From assembly GCF_003026395.1 (NCBI RefSeq), contig NZ_PYOO01000004.1, positions 310,001 through 374,000 of the forward strand: 64,000 nucleotides of DNA. Direction: 5' to 3'. Positions 43,273 to 51,769 of this stretch are shown piece by piece. Numbering within the stretch: position 1 is the first letter of the stretch; every line of letters begins with the position of its first letter. This DNA is from Photobacterium iliopiscarium. Its GTDB lineage: Bacteria; Pseudomonadota; Gammaproteobacteria; Enterobacterales; Vibrionaceae. A program made the translations under genes and the position numbers. The notes under the pieces were generated by a model. It saw only the letters and a list, made by a program, of their open reading frames with translations. It was not told where the DNA came from and did not search any database.

Positions 43273-43722
43273 CTACCCATTCAAATTCTTTTTTCTTCCG
43301 CCTCTCGGCTCATCAATAACTCGTCGATGCCAAATAGAAAAATGTCGCAATCCTGCTGGACCATGAGCAATAAAGACAGAAAGTAATAATACTGAAATAT
43401 AAATATTAGGTTGCTGCTGCGATACCAGCGTAATTGAAGCCAATAAAGCTAATTTAACAAAGGTTAGAACGCCTTTAAGCTGAATTAACCACAACTTTGA
43501 GCGATAAATTTCTAGTGCCATCATTAAGACACCACTGAACATGGCTAATAACCACCAATTGAGCCATAGTGCTTTATCAAGATGAAAAATAAAACCGCCA
43601 CTCGATATGGCAACACCTAATATATGTAATGCGCGAATAGCTGTTTTACTTAAACGTTGAATCCAAAAACGAGTTTCAGATAGCTGATGTTGGGCGTGCT
43701 TTTGCGGCGATGGTTTAGTCAT
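43273..43722 (-). CDS. Hypothetical inner membrane protein (149 aa)
   Basis: There are about four hydrophobic helices (ALHILGVAISSGGFIFHL, WLNWWLLAMFSGVLMMALEIY, VLTFVKLALLASITLV, ISVLLLSVFIAHGPAGLRHF), with basic, cytoplasmic ends (RRVIDEPRGGRKK). The family is not recognised; a heme-independent SirB/cytochrome-like fold is possible but unproven. It lies between two minus-strand genes with gaps of 109 and 64 bases. Confidence 0.65.
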   Translation of the reverse strand: MTKPSPQKHAQHQLSETRFWIQRLSKTAIRALHILGVAISSGGFIFHLDKALWLNWWLLAMFSGVLMMALEIYRSKLWLIQLKGVLTFVKLALLASITLVSQQQPNIYISVLLLSVFIAHGPAGLRHFSIWHRRVIDEPRGGRKKNLNG

Positions 43723-43786
43723 AATGACATCACTAGTAAGTAGAAAAACTCCACTAGCATAACGTATTTCTTTAAATGGCTAAACC

Positions 43787-44389
43787 TTATGATTTAAACG
43801 CTATAAATTCACTGATCACGCCATCTCTGACTCGATAACATCCCATTCCGGCAGCATATGCCGCTTGGCAACCTAATTCCGTATCTTCAAATACCACACA
43901 TTGTGCAGGGGGTACTCCAAGTAAACGAGCCGCTTCAATGAAGGTATCTGGTAATGGTTTATGGTGCTTAACATCATTTGCAGTTACAACGGCGTCAAGT
44001 AAGGGCAAAATAGCCAATGATGTTAGTATTTCTAAAGCATGATGCCGATAACATCCAGTACCCACCGCAATACGTTTATTCGCTGCTTTTTGTTGCTGCA
44101 ATACAGAAAATGTAGCAGGAATAATATCGCCCTTATGCTTGATCTCATCAAAATGGCGTAATTTACTCACCACAAGTAACTGTGGATCTGCATCAATGTT
44201 ATATTTTTTTAATAATGCTATCGCGGTATTAATCGTTGGTGATCCTCCCATTGAATAAAACCAATCGCATTCAAATGGCAATCCAAAATCATGACATGTT
44301 TGTTGCCATGCTTTAATATGAGCCGGCATTGAATTAACCAACGTACCGTCCATATCAAAAATAATCCCTTGGTATGCTGATAAATCCAT
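43787..44389 (-). CDS. yqaB: HAD-family sugar phosphatase (YqaB-like)
   Basis: The 200 residues have HAD motif I FDMDGTLVNSMPAH (nucleophile and acid Asp), the cap GSPT, motif II VGTG, Lys in VKHHKPLPDTF and motif III VVFEDTELGCQAA. VKHHKP and QCVVFED match E. coli YqaB, a fructose-1-phosphate phosphatase. It is 22 bases downstream of the J-domain gene and so probably in its operon. Specificity is inferred from similarity recalled from memory. Confidence 0.85.
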   Translation of the reverse strand: MDLSAYQGIIFDMDGTLVNSMPAHIKAWQQTCHDFGLPFECDWFYSMGGSPTINTAIALLKKYNIDADPQLLVVSKLRHFDEIKHKGDIIPATFSVLQQQKAANKRIAVGTGCYRHHALEILTSLAILPLLDAVVTANDVKHHKPLPDTFIEAARLLGVPPAQCVVFEDTELGCQAAYAAGMGCYRVRDGVISEFIAFKS

Positions 44390-44411
44390 TTGATACTCCT
44401 GATATTTACAA

Positions 44412-45422
44412 TTAAAAAGGTACTGTATTACTACATACAGCCGCTAGCGCTAATGCACTCGATTTATACCCTTTATTACTAAATATATTACTATTGATAC
44501 TTAAGCTCTTACTCTCTAACCATTGTTGATTACTAGAACCATTACCATAAGGAATTCTATATACTGAAAAATAACGATCATTTGCACTAAAAATCAAATT
44601 AGCTGATATATGGGTTGTATTATGCAAACGGTTGGAATAATAACTAAACGTTCCCTGACAATCTTTAACAATATAAGACCCATTAATACTACGTACCGCA
44701 ATATAAGGTTGACGCGTCCCTTCATAATAACGTTGTTGCCATAATCCCGTAGTATTCATTATCATTATTTTATCGGCATTATTCATTGCATCCACATATT
44801 CGACTGTAGTGGGTTGCGTTGCGATAACATTTTTCACTTGAGTAGTAATAGGAACAGAGGTTGAAACAAAAGATTGCCGTTGTTGATGCTGCGTTTGATA
44901 ATACCAAACGCCACCAGCCACCGTTATAATAATCGCTAAAATAATAAAAATTATAATAAAACGATATTTTTTATTCGCCTTTTTAGATAAAGAATTATTA
45001 TTTCCATCTTCTTCTATTTGATGACGTAATAAAACCAGTTGCTTATTAAGTTGATTATTCGTCACTTGTAATAAGATCAATGTTTGCTGTGTGCTTTTTT
45101 CGCCAGCAGAGAATGCATGTTCAACATTTTGCTTATGCTGTTCAAGTAAAGCTTGTAGTTTTTCTTTTTCTTTAACGAGTTCTATTATTTTATTTTTAAA
45201 ATTTTGACTGTTCTTATCTTCTTGTTTAAATATAATATCAGAGCATAATTTATTGCCACAACCTTTAATTACTTGTTGATAAGCCATATTCAACATTTGC
45301 ATTAATGCTTGAGACCCACCTTTATCGGGGTGTAACCTAACCGATAATTGTCGATATTTTTTCTTTATTTCTGCTATCGAGCAACTATCATCAGTGCCAA
45401 GTAATTCATGAAATGTTGTCAT
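44412..45422 (-). CDS. Membrane-anchored J-domain protein
   Basis: The 336 residues have an N-terminal J-domain (about 1-55) with the essential HPD at 31-33 (RLHPDKGG), a coiled-coil at about 85-140, a single membrane helix at about 154-174 (FIIIFIILAIIITVAGGVWYY), then a Ser/Thr- and Asn-rich C-terminal part outside the membrane. There is no G/F-rich or zinc-finger region, so this is a class III J-protein with its J-domain in the cytoplasm. A partner Hsp70 is not adjacent, but three unusual Hsp70 genes occur in this window. Function unknown. Confidence 0.82.
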   Translation of the reverse strand: MTTFHELLGTDDSCSIAEIKKKYRQLSVRLHPDKGGSQALMQMLNMAYQQVIKGCGNKLCSDIIFKQEDKNSQNFKNKIIELVKEKEKLQALLEQHKQNVEHAFSAGEKSTQQTLILLQVTNNQLNKQLVLLRHQIEEDGNNNSLSKKANKKYRFIIIFIILAIIITVAGGVWYYQTQHQQRQSFVSTSVPITTQVKNVIATQPTTVEYVDAMNNADKIMIMNTTGLWQQRYYEGTRQPYIAVRSINGSYIVKDCQGTFSYYSNRLHNTTHISANLIFSANDRYFSVYRIPYGNGSSNQQWLESKSLSINSNIFSNKGYKSSALALAAVCSNTVPF

Positions 45423-45495
45423 TAATCAAATCATCAAAAGAAGTATACTTTGATTATAAACAACTCCGCTATAACCTGTAAATGATCATCGCTTG

Positions 45496-46200
45496 CTATG
45501 ATTCTTTATCATTATTTGACCGAAATTTTCCTGGTGAGCAACCGATATGTTTTTTAAATACTCGAGAAAAATAAGATACATCGTTAAAGCCCGCAGAAGT
45601 AGCAACTGATGCGATTTTTTCATGATCAGAACTTAATAACCCACAGGCTAAATCTAGTCGCTTTTGAATAATATACTGTTTTAATGTGACCCCCATCGTA
45701 GTATGAAATAACCGAGAAAAATAAGTGGCTGAAAAATCGCATGCTTTCGCTAATTCTTCTTCTCGTAATGGCGCACTAATATCATTATCAATAATAGATA
45801 GTGCAGGTAATATTGAACGTTCACGTTGAGATATATCATCATCTATCGTCATATCTTCTTTATGGGTATGCAACCGACTTAAACAACTATCAATTTTTTG
45901 TCTATTTGCACTGGCAACTAAAATATCTTCTGCTCCTGCACGCAGTGCAACAACGGCCAATTCAGAATCTAAATCATGATAAACAATCACAATTTTAACA
46001 ATAGGATAATGTTGTTTAATAATCCTCAATAATTTAAATCCATTTGATTGTGAATTTTCAATTTCAATAAAAATCAATTCATACCCTGTCATTGTTAATA
46101 ATAATTCATACGGTGATACATCTAAAACATTATGATATTTAACAAGATTATTTTTAACGCTAGTATACTTTTCTTTATAGCAGCAATTAACCCAAATCAT
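45496..46200 (-). CDS. AraC-family regulator with degenerate receiver domain
   Basis: The start is ATG 46200, four bases after AGGAGG. An in-frame ATG 33 bases upstream has no such site. Of 234 residues, the first 110 look like a receiver fold (ELIFIEIENSQSNGFKLLRIIK, VKIVIVYHDLDSE, ALRAGAEDILVASANRQKI). The phospho-acceptor position is Glu46 rather than Asp, and the conserved Lys and acidic pair are missing. The last 100 residues are a typical AraC double helix-turn-helix (ATYFSRLFHTTMGVTLKQYI, DVSYFSRVFKKHIGCSPGKFR). It is divergent from the chitinase gene with a 358-base gap and may control it. Confidence 0.85.
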   Translation of the reverse strand: MIWVNCCYKEKYTSVKNNLVKYHNVLDVSPYELLLTMTGYELIFIEIENSQSNGFKLLRIIKQHYPIVKIVIVYHDLDSELAVVALRAGAEDILVASANRQKIDSCLSRLHTHKEDMTIDDDISQRERSILPALSIIDNDISAPLREEELAKACDFSATYFSRLFHTTMGVTLKQYIIQKRLDLACGLLSSDHEKIASVATSAGFNDVSYFSRVFKKHIGCSPGKFRSNNDKES

Positions 46201-46558
46201 ATTACCTCCTAACATCAAATTGAACATTTTCATTTATTCGATATTACATATTTAGATATAAAACTTATCTATACTTTCAAAAAACAAGATAATTAAATGC
46301 TATTAATAAAGTAATTTAATATTGTGCCATCAGTTGTTCTAAATATTAGATTTCATCGTTTTTTCTCAACAACACAATAAAATACATCTATAATATTGAT
46401 TAATACTAAAGTCTTATCATTGACACCTTTTTTATATAAAGATGAACTATTAATGCTTTCATTGTGATGCACCTCAAATAACAATAACAAACGGTTATCT
46501 AATTTTTATCAATATAGTCAATAATATGGACAGTTTTTATAATTCGATTGAAAAATAA
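46201..46558. promoter_or_regulatory. Divergent control region of the AraC regulator and chitinase genes
   Basis: About 360 AT-rich bases hold the ribosome site of the regulator (left) and the start region of the chitinase (right). The chitinase start has no clear AGGAGG, unlike the regulator. No operator repeats could be defined by eye. Confidence 0.4.
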
Positions 46559-47887
46559 ATGGCTTCTTTTTTCACGACAACGCAAGCACTCTCTTTCTGC
46601 TCTTTTTTTGCCTATGGCTTACTATCACTAACCAATGTTACTCATGCAGCCGAGCAAGATCCGCCTTATGTTGTTGCAGCTTATTACCCTGATTGGAAAG
46701 TCTATACACCTAACCATCCCTATTCTGCTGGAATGATTCCTGCGGAGAAATTAACGCATCTGATCTATGCGTTTCTAGCTATATGCGGACCTGTAGATTC
46801 ATCTCCAAATAACATCAAAAAAATCATCAAAGCTCAATGTAAAGATAAACCTATTGGCACCGCCATTATTCTCGATGACTATGCAGCATTACAAATAAAG
46901 CTTACAGGTGAAACGGCAACTAACGTCAGTTACAAAGGCAATTTTGGTCAATTGAAATTATTATCTGACAAATACCCTCATTTAAGTATTCTACCCAGTT
47001 TTGGTGGATGGACACTTTCAGAACCTTTTCATACAGTTGCTGTTAATCCTGCTTATCGACAAACGTTTGTAAACTCGGCAATAGATTTAATTACAAAATA
47101 TGATTTTTTTGATGGTGTTCAAATTGATTGGGAATATCCAGGTGGTCATGGCCTATCCGGAAAAGGTAAAAATCAAATGGCCCAAGAACGACAAGCTTAC
47201 AGTCTTTTAATTGCAGAGCTACGCGTTAAATTAAACCATTTAGGAATGAAAAATAACCGTAAATACCAACTTACAGCTGCCATCAATGCCAGTGAAAAAA
47301 CCTTACCTGGTATTGACTGGCCTAATGTTACAAACAATTTAGATCAACTTTATGTCATGAGCTTTGATTTTTTAGGTAACTGGGATAATGTCGTTGGGCA
47401 CCATAGTAATTTATACAGCACACCCAACACCCCAAATAACAATTCTGTTGATAATCTAGTTAAAACGCTTATCAATAAGAAAGTTGATAAACATAAAATA
47501 ATCATTGGCAGTCCTTTTTATGGCCGAGGATGGCAAGGTGTCGAACCAATATCACTGAGTAAACTTGAAAAACTAAAGAGTCAAGGCGGATTAGGTAAAG
47601 GCTCTGATATTAAAGATCCTGGATATTTTACTTATAGTGATATCAGTAAATATTTCATGAACAACCCCAAATTAGGTTACCACTATTTCTATGACGAACA
47701 CGCAGAAGCCGCTGTACTCTATAATCAAAAAAATAAAGAATATATTAGTTTTGAAGACAAACGTTCACTCAAAGCAAAAGCCGATTATGTAAAAAAACAC
47801 GGCCTTGGTGGCGTATTTGGATGGGAGATCACCTCCGATACTAATAATGAATTAATCTCAGTGCTGGATAACACCTTAAATCCTTAA
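46559..47887 (+). CDS. GH18 family chitinase
   Basis: The 442 residues have a signal peptide (about 1-30, ending THAAEQ). A GH18 barrel follows, with VVAAYYPDWKVY (strand 1), ILPSFGGWTLS (strand 3 SxGG) and the catalytic segment FFDGVQIDWEYPGG. The proton donor Glu192 and Asp190 are present, but the second Asp of the DxxDxDxE motif is Gln188. VMSFDFLG and IIGSPFYGRGW are the later conserved strands. There is no chitin-binding domain. Exported, presumably for chitin use. Divergent from an AraC-type regulator. Confidence 0.9.
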   Translation: MASFFTTTQALSFCSFFAYGLLSLTNVTHAAEQDPPYVVAAYYPDWKVYTPNHPYSAGMIPAEKLTHLIYAFLAICGPVDSSPNNIKKIIKAQCKDKPIGTAIILDDYAALQIKLTGETATNVSYKGNFGQLKLLSDKYPHLSILPSFGGWTLSEPFHTVAVNPAYRQTFVNSAIDLITKYDFFDGVQIDWEYPGGHGLSGKGKNQMAQERQAYSLLIAELRVKLNHLGMKNNRKYQLTAAINASEKTLPGIDWPNVTNNLDQLYVMSFDFLGNWDNVVGHHSNLYSTPNTPNNNSVDNLVKTLINKKVDKHKIIIGSPFYGRGWQGVEPISLSKLEKLKSQGGLGKGSDIKDPGYFTYSDISKYFMNNPKLGYHYFYDEHAEAAVLYNQKNKEYISFEDKRSLKAKADYVKKHGLGGVFGWEITSDTNNELISVLDNTLNP

Positions 47888-48086
47888 CGACGGTGTATGA
47901 TTAATCACCATTAGGAATAATACTATAGTAAAAGTGGCTAACTAAATGTGACTTATTTTTATACGGAATATTCCTTTTATTATCAACTGACGCTTATTTT
48001 ATTTAGCCAGTGCTTTTTTTTTTATTTTTTTGCTGACAATCACATTTTTATCCCCTAACATTGCAAACGAAATGAGTTCCGATGAA

Positions 48087-48241
48087 GGTAGCAGGAGAGC
48101 GGCCATAGACGAATGCCATAACGGCATAACACGTCGGCCCGCCGAAGAAGTAAGCGAAAAACGATATGATCCCATCATATTTTGATTCGTAAATCTTTCA
48201 GGCACCACGTTGCAGTAATGCAATAGGTATGGACTGTTATT
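48087..48241 (+). ncRNA. Glycine riboswitch, aptamer 1 (expanded)
   Basis: Core elements are GGAGAG (48094-48099), CCGAAGAAGTAA, TCTTTCAGG (48195-48203) and GGAC (48231). P1 can form between GGTAGCA (48087) and TGTTATT (48235), with wobble pairs. The aptamer is about 155 bases because P2 is a three-part stem (GGCC/GGCC, GACG/CGTC, ATGCC/GGCAT), P3 carries an extra ATATGAT-CCC-ATCATAT hairpin, and a GTTGCA-GTAA-TGCAAT hairpin is inserted between TTTCAGG and GGAC. Confidence 0.8.
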
Positions 48242-48248
48242 GGAGGAG

Positions 48249-48332
48249 CCTCTGGAGAGACTCGTTAAATCGAGCGCCGAAGGAGCAAACCGTAGCATAT
48301 TACGGTGAAACTCTCAGGCAAAAGGACAGAGG
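48249..48332 (+). ncRNA. Glycine riboswitch, aptamer 2
   Basis: This is a standard gcvT-type aptamer: P1 CCTCT/AGAGG, GGAGAG, a P2 stem CTCG-TTAAAT-CGAG, GCCGAAGGAGCAA, a P3b hairpin CCGTA/TACGG and ACTCTCAGGCAAAAGGACAG. With aptamer 1 it forms the tandem arrangement seen in Vibrio ahead of a Na+/alanine symporter. The downstream TTCCTT can pair with AAGGAGG at the ribosome site, so regulation is probably at translation. Confidence 0.93.
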
Positions 48333-48419
48333 AGATAAGAGCAGCAACAAGAAGCCATTCTGTAACTAACACTTACCTGTTGTTCTATATCTCTTCCTTT
48401 GTACGTTGAAGGAGGAATA

Positions 48420-49820
48420 ATGAATCCACTACATGACACAATTTTTAATTTTCTACGCACATTAGACAGCTTAGTTTGGGGACCACCCTTATTAATTTTA
48501 TTAGTAGGTACTGGTTTATATCTTACGATTCGACTTGGTTTTATCCAGATCCGCTATTTACCGCTCGCATTGCAATATGTGTTTGGTGGTAAAAAAGATC
48601 CAGATAGCTCCGGTGAAGGTGATGTATCAAGCTTCGCGGCATTGTGTACTGCTTTATCTGCCACAATAGGTACAGGTAATATTGTTGGTGTTGCAACCGC
48701 AATCAAATTAGGTGGCCCCGGCGCGCTATTTTGGATGTGGCTTGCTGCTTTGTTTGGCATGGCAACAAAATATGCAGAATGCTTATTAGCCGTGAAATAC
48801 CGTGAAATTGATGCCAATGGTCAAATTCTGGGTGGTCCAATGTACTACCTTGAAAAAGGCGTTGGTAGTAAATGGCTTGCTAAACTGTTTGCTATTTTTG
48901 CCGTCGGTGTTGCTTGTTTTGGTATAGGTACATTTCCACAAGCGAATGCGATTGTGGAAGCTGCACATATTTCACTGAATGCACCTAAAGAAATTACCGT
49001 TGTTATATTAACGCTTTTAGTTGCGACAGTAACATTAGGTGGTATTCAATCGATATCAAAAGTAGCAAGTACGGTTGTACCACTGATGGCTGGCTTTTAT
49101 ATTATGGCCTGCTTAATTGTTTTAGGTACTAATTTTCATGCCCTACCCGCTGCAATTGAAACCGTTATTCACTCAGCTTTTACTGGGCATGCGGCTACGG
49201 GTGGTTTTGTAGGTGCCGGAATGATGTTAGCTATTCAATCGGGTATTGCGCGAGGCGTATTCTCTAACGAATCAGGATTAGGCAGTGCGCCAATTGCTGC
49301 TGCGGCTGCGCAAACAAATTCATGTGTACGCCAAGGCTTAGTTTCAATGACGGGAACGTTCTTTGATACTATCATCATTTGTACAATGACGGGTTTAACC
49401 CTTGTGGTTACTGGTGCATGGACAGGTGATTTTGCTGGCGCAACAATGACAACACATGCCTTTGCTGCTGGTTTGAATTCTGCTTATTATGGCCCATTAA
49501 TGGTATCCATTGGCTTAATGTTCTTTGCCTTTACTACTATTTTGGGTTGGAACTACTACGGTGAACGCTGTATTACTTATTTATTTGGCGTAAAAGCGAT
49601 TATGCCTTACAAAGTAGTGTTCTTAGTGCTTATCGCCAGTGGCGCATTCATGCAGTTAGATATGATTTGGGTTATTGCTGATATTGTTAATGGTTTAATG
49701 GCGATTCCAAACCTGATTGGTTTAGTGGTATTACGCCATGTTGTTATTGATGAAACTCAACAATACTTTGCAAACCTAAAATCACAGCGTGAAAATAGCG
49801 ATCCAATCTCAGTAAGCTAA
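48420..49820 (+). CDS. Glycine-responsive Na+/alanine-glycine symporter (AGCS family)
   Basis: The start is ATG 48420 (MNPLHDTIF), four bases after AAGGAGG. A TTG-initiated longer frame from 48399 was not chosen. The 466 residues have about ten helices, with ALSATIGTGNIVGVATAI, GGPGALFWMWLAALFGMATKYAE, GGPMYYLEKGVG and GVFSNESGLGSAPIAAAA motifs. The glycine riboswitch immediately upstream indicates that glycine is a substrate or signal. It is a paralog of the symporter at 32890, which has no riboswitch. A terminator follows. Confidence 0.93.
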   Translation: MNPLHDTIFNFLRTLDSLVWGPPLLILLVGTGLYLTIRLGFIQIRYLPLALQYVFGGKKDPDSSGEGDVSSFAALCTALSATIGTGNIVGVATAIKLGGPGALFWMWLAALFGMATKYAECLLAVKYREIDANGQILGGPMYYLEKGVGSKWLAKLFAIFAVGVACFGIGTFPQANAIVEAAHISLNAPKEITVVILTLLVATVTLGGIQSISKVASTVVPLMAGFYIMACLIVLGTNFHALPAAIETVIHSAFTGHAATGGFVGAGMMLAIQSGIARGVFSNESGLGSAPIAAAAAQTNSCVRQGLVSMTGTFFDTIIICTMTGLTLVVTGAWTGDFAGATMTTHAFAAGLNSAYYGPLMVSIGLMFFAFTTILGWNYYGERCITYLFGVKAIMPYKVVFLVLIASGAFMQLDMIWVIADIVNGLMAIPNLIGLVVLRHVVIDETQQYFANLKSQRENSDPISVS

Positions 49821-49838
49821 TTTATTCGCCTGCAATAA

Positions 49839-49882
49839 AAAGCCTCAGTTCATCACTTCAAACGTGATACTGAGGCTTTTTT
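49839..49882 (+). terminator. Terminator of the glycine-controlled symporter
   Basis: GCCTCAGT with ATCAC pairs with GTGAT and ACTGAGGC, followed by six T. Confidence 0.92.
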
Positions 49883-50213
49883 GTTTCTTGTTAATATTAG
49901 TACTTATTAAACGGATTCTCGCTTGCCATGAGCGATTCATATTTTATCTTACCCTCTTATCAACCTTTCTTACTTATCCTTCTGTATCGTATTCTCTGGC
50001 TCTTCAGTAGCAACACTAAAGTGACATAGTTAATTTGCCCAAATAAATACAGGTGAATGATCTCTTTTCAGTTTGATTTAAATTTATGGCACTTCACTGG
50101 CTTAGACCAAAATAAAGAGTACAAATAACGCTGCGATTGATTCAACGATACACCCTGCTCTTCCTGCTCTTCCTGCTCTTCCTGCTCTTCCTGCTCTTCA
50201 TTATTACACACCA
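49883..50213. other. Gene-free stretch with a 9-bp microsatellite
   Basis: No gene is supported. At 50154-50198 the unit TTCCTGCTC repeats four times plus a partial copy. On the minus strand this would read Glu-Glu-Gln repeats, but no flanking open frame exists. Confidence 0.6.
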
Positions 50214-50254
50214 AAAAAAACGGATGCCAATGACTTGATCAGTCGGCACCCGTT
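50214..50254 (-). terminator. Terminator of dtpA
   Basis: An imperfect long stem between CGGATGCCAATGACT and AGTCGGCACCCG is followed on the minus strand by eight T. Confidence 0.85.
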
Positions 50255-50290
50255 TAATTTTATACATCTACTGATGAGATTAACTCATGA

Positions 50291-51769
50291 TTATGCAGCT
50301 GTTACTGTCGCTGGTGTATCTTCACCACGCATAACTCGTGTTAGCTTAGGTGCAATAATCATAGTGAAAATTGCAATACCCGCAGTAGAATAACCAATAA
50401 TACCAAACACATGGCTATATAGCATTAGTGTCTGATGTGGTTCAACAACGTTTGCAGGCGCCGCAGTTAGCGTCGCAACCCAACCCGCAACAACCGCGGC
50501 GGTTGCAGATGTTAAGAACCACATACCCATCGCAAAGCCCATCATACGTTGTGGTACAAGTTGAGCAACCATGGCTAAACCAAGGCCAGATACAAACAAC
50601 TCGCCGATAGATTGGAATCCATAAGAAACAATAAGCCAGTTTGAATCAACAATACCGTCGCTATTGGCAAAATGCGCACCAAGAACTAACACTAAGAATG
50701 ACAAGCTACATAGCACCATGCCCAATGCAAATTTAAATGGCATAGAGAAACGATCACCATATTTATTATAAATCATCGCAAGTGCTGGACTCGCAATCAT
50801 GATCCATAATGGGTTAAGTGCTTGGAACTGTTCAGGCGCAACTTTTATACCAAATAAATCATGCGAGATATTATGGATCGCAAAGAAGTTAAGTGACGTT
50901 GGCATTTGGAAGTAAAGGACAAAAAATACAACACCTTGTAACATCAGCACAAACGCAACAAACATTTTTGCACGTTCAAGACCTGATGTTGAGAAGAGCT
51001 CTTTAAAATACAGCCCTACAATAGTCGTACCAACCACGATTAAGATAGCGTGTGCGTAAAACAGATGTTGTAATAAAACTGAACTAACAAAACTCAGCGC
51101 AATAGCACCAATAACAACACCAATATAGTAAGTTTTATTAACTGGCTTCATATCCGGCTTAGAACCGATAGTTTTAACAATATGACCACTAATAAAGAAG
51201 TTAATAAGAGTAATAACCAGGCCAGCAGCACTCACACCAAAAGCAAAGTCATAACCAAATCTCTCTGCGATCCATGGTGATAATAGCATTGAGAAAAACG
51301 AACCTAGGTTGATAGCCATGTAGTACATTGTAAATGCACCATCTAGACGAGGATCATCTTTGCCATAAACTTTTGCTAATAAGCTTGATGGGTTAGCTTT
51401 AAATAAGCCATTACCCATAGTAATAAAGCCCATTGCGATATAAATAAGATCTGAACCACCGTAACCACTGGTCGCAGATAAACCTAATAAGGCATAACCA
51501 ACAACAAGCACCATAGCGCCTAATCGAATGGTTCTTTTTGTTCCGAGAACTTTATCCCCTACCCAGCCGCCGATAGCAACAGAGCCATATACCAATGCTG
51601 AAAAAGCACCAAATAAAGTAAAAGAAGCGGTTTCTGACATACCAAGAATTTTAACCATATAAACAGTTAAAATTGCTTGCATACCGTAGAAACCAAAACG
51701 TTCCCAGAATTCAATTGAAAATATCAAATAGAACGGTTTTGGTTGTTTAAATACGTTCCCGTCAGACAT
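50291..51769 (-). CDS. dtpA: Proton-dependent di/tripeptide transporter (POT family)
   Basis: The 492 residues have 12-14 helices. The start, FKQPKPFYLIFSIEFWERFGFYGMQAIL, carries the ExxERFxYYG motif (here EFWERFGFYG) used in proton coupling. GGWVGDKVLGTKR and FTMYYMAINLGSFFS follow as in E. coli DtpA. It starts with ATG after AAGGAGCAGC. It has its own terminator and 840 gene-free bases upstream. Regulation is not visible. Confidence 0.93.
   Translation of the reverse strand: MSDGNVFKQPKPFYLIFSIEFWERFGFYGMQAILTVYMVKILGMSETASFTLFGAFSALVYGSVAIGGWVGDKVLGTKRTIRLGAMVLVVGYALLGLSATSGYGGSDLIYIAMGFITMGNGLFKANPSSLLAKVYGKDDPRLDGAFTMYYMAINLGSFFSMLLSPWIAERFGYDFAFGVSAAGLVITLINFFISGHIVKTIGSKPDMKPVNKTYYIGVVIGAIALSFVSSVLLQHLFYAHAILIVVGTTIVGLYFKELFSTSGLERAKMFVAFVLMLQGVVFFVLYFQMPTSLNFFAIHNISHDLFGIKVAPEQFQALNPLWIMIASPALAMIYNKYGDRFSMPFKFALGMVLCSLSFLVLVLGAHFANSDGIVDSNWLIVSYGFQSIGELFVSGLGLAMVAQLVPQRMMGFAMGMWFLTSATAAVVAGWVATLTAAPANVVEPHQTLMLYSHVFGIIGYSTAGIAIFTMIIAPKLTRVMRGEDTPATVTAA

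Noticed and set aside
47999..48298. Minus-strand 99-residue frame
   Set aside because: It lies antisense to the glycine riboswitch, whose conserved bases explain the sequence.
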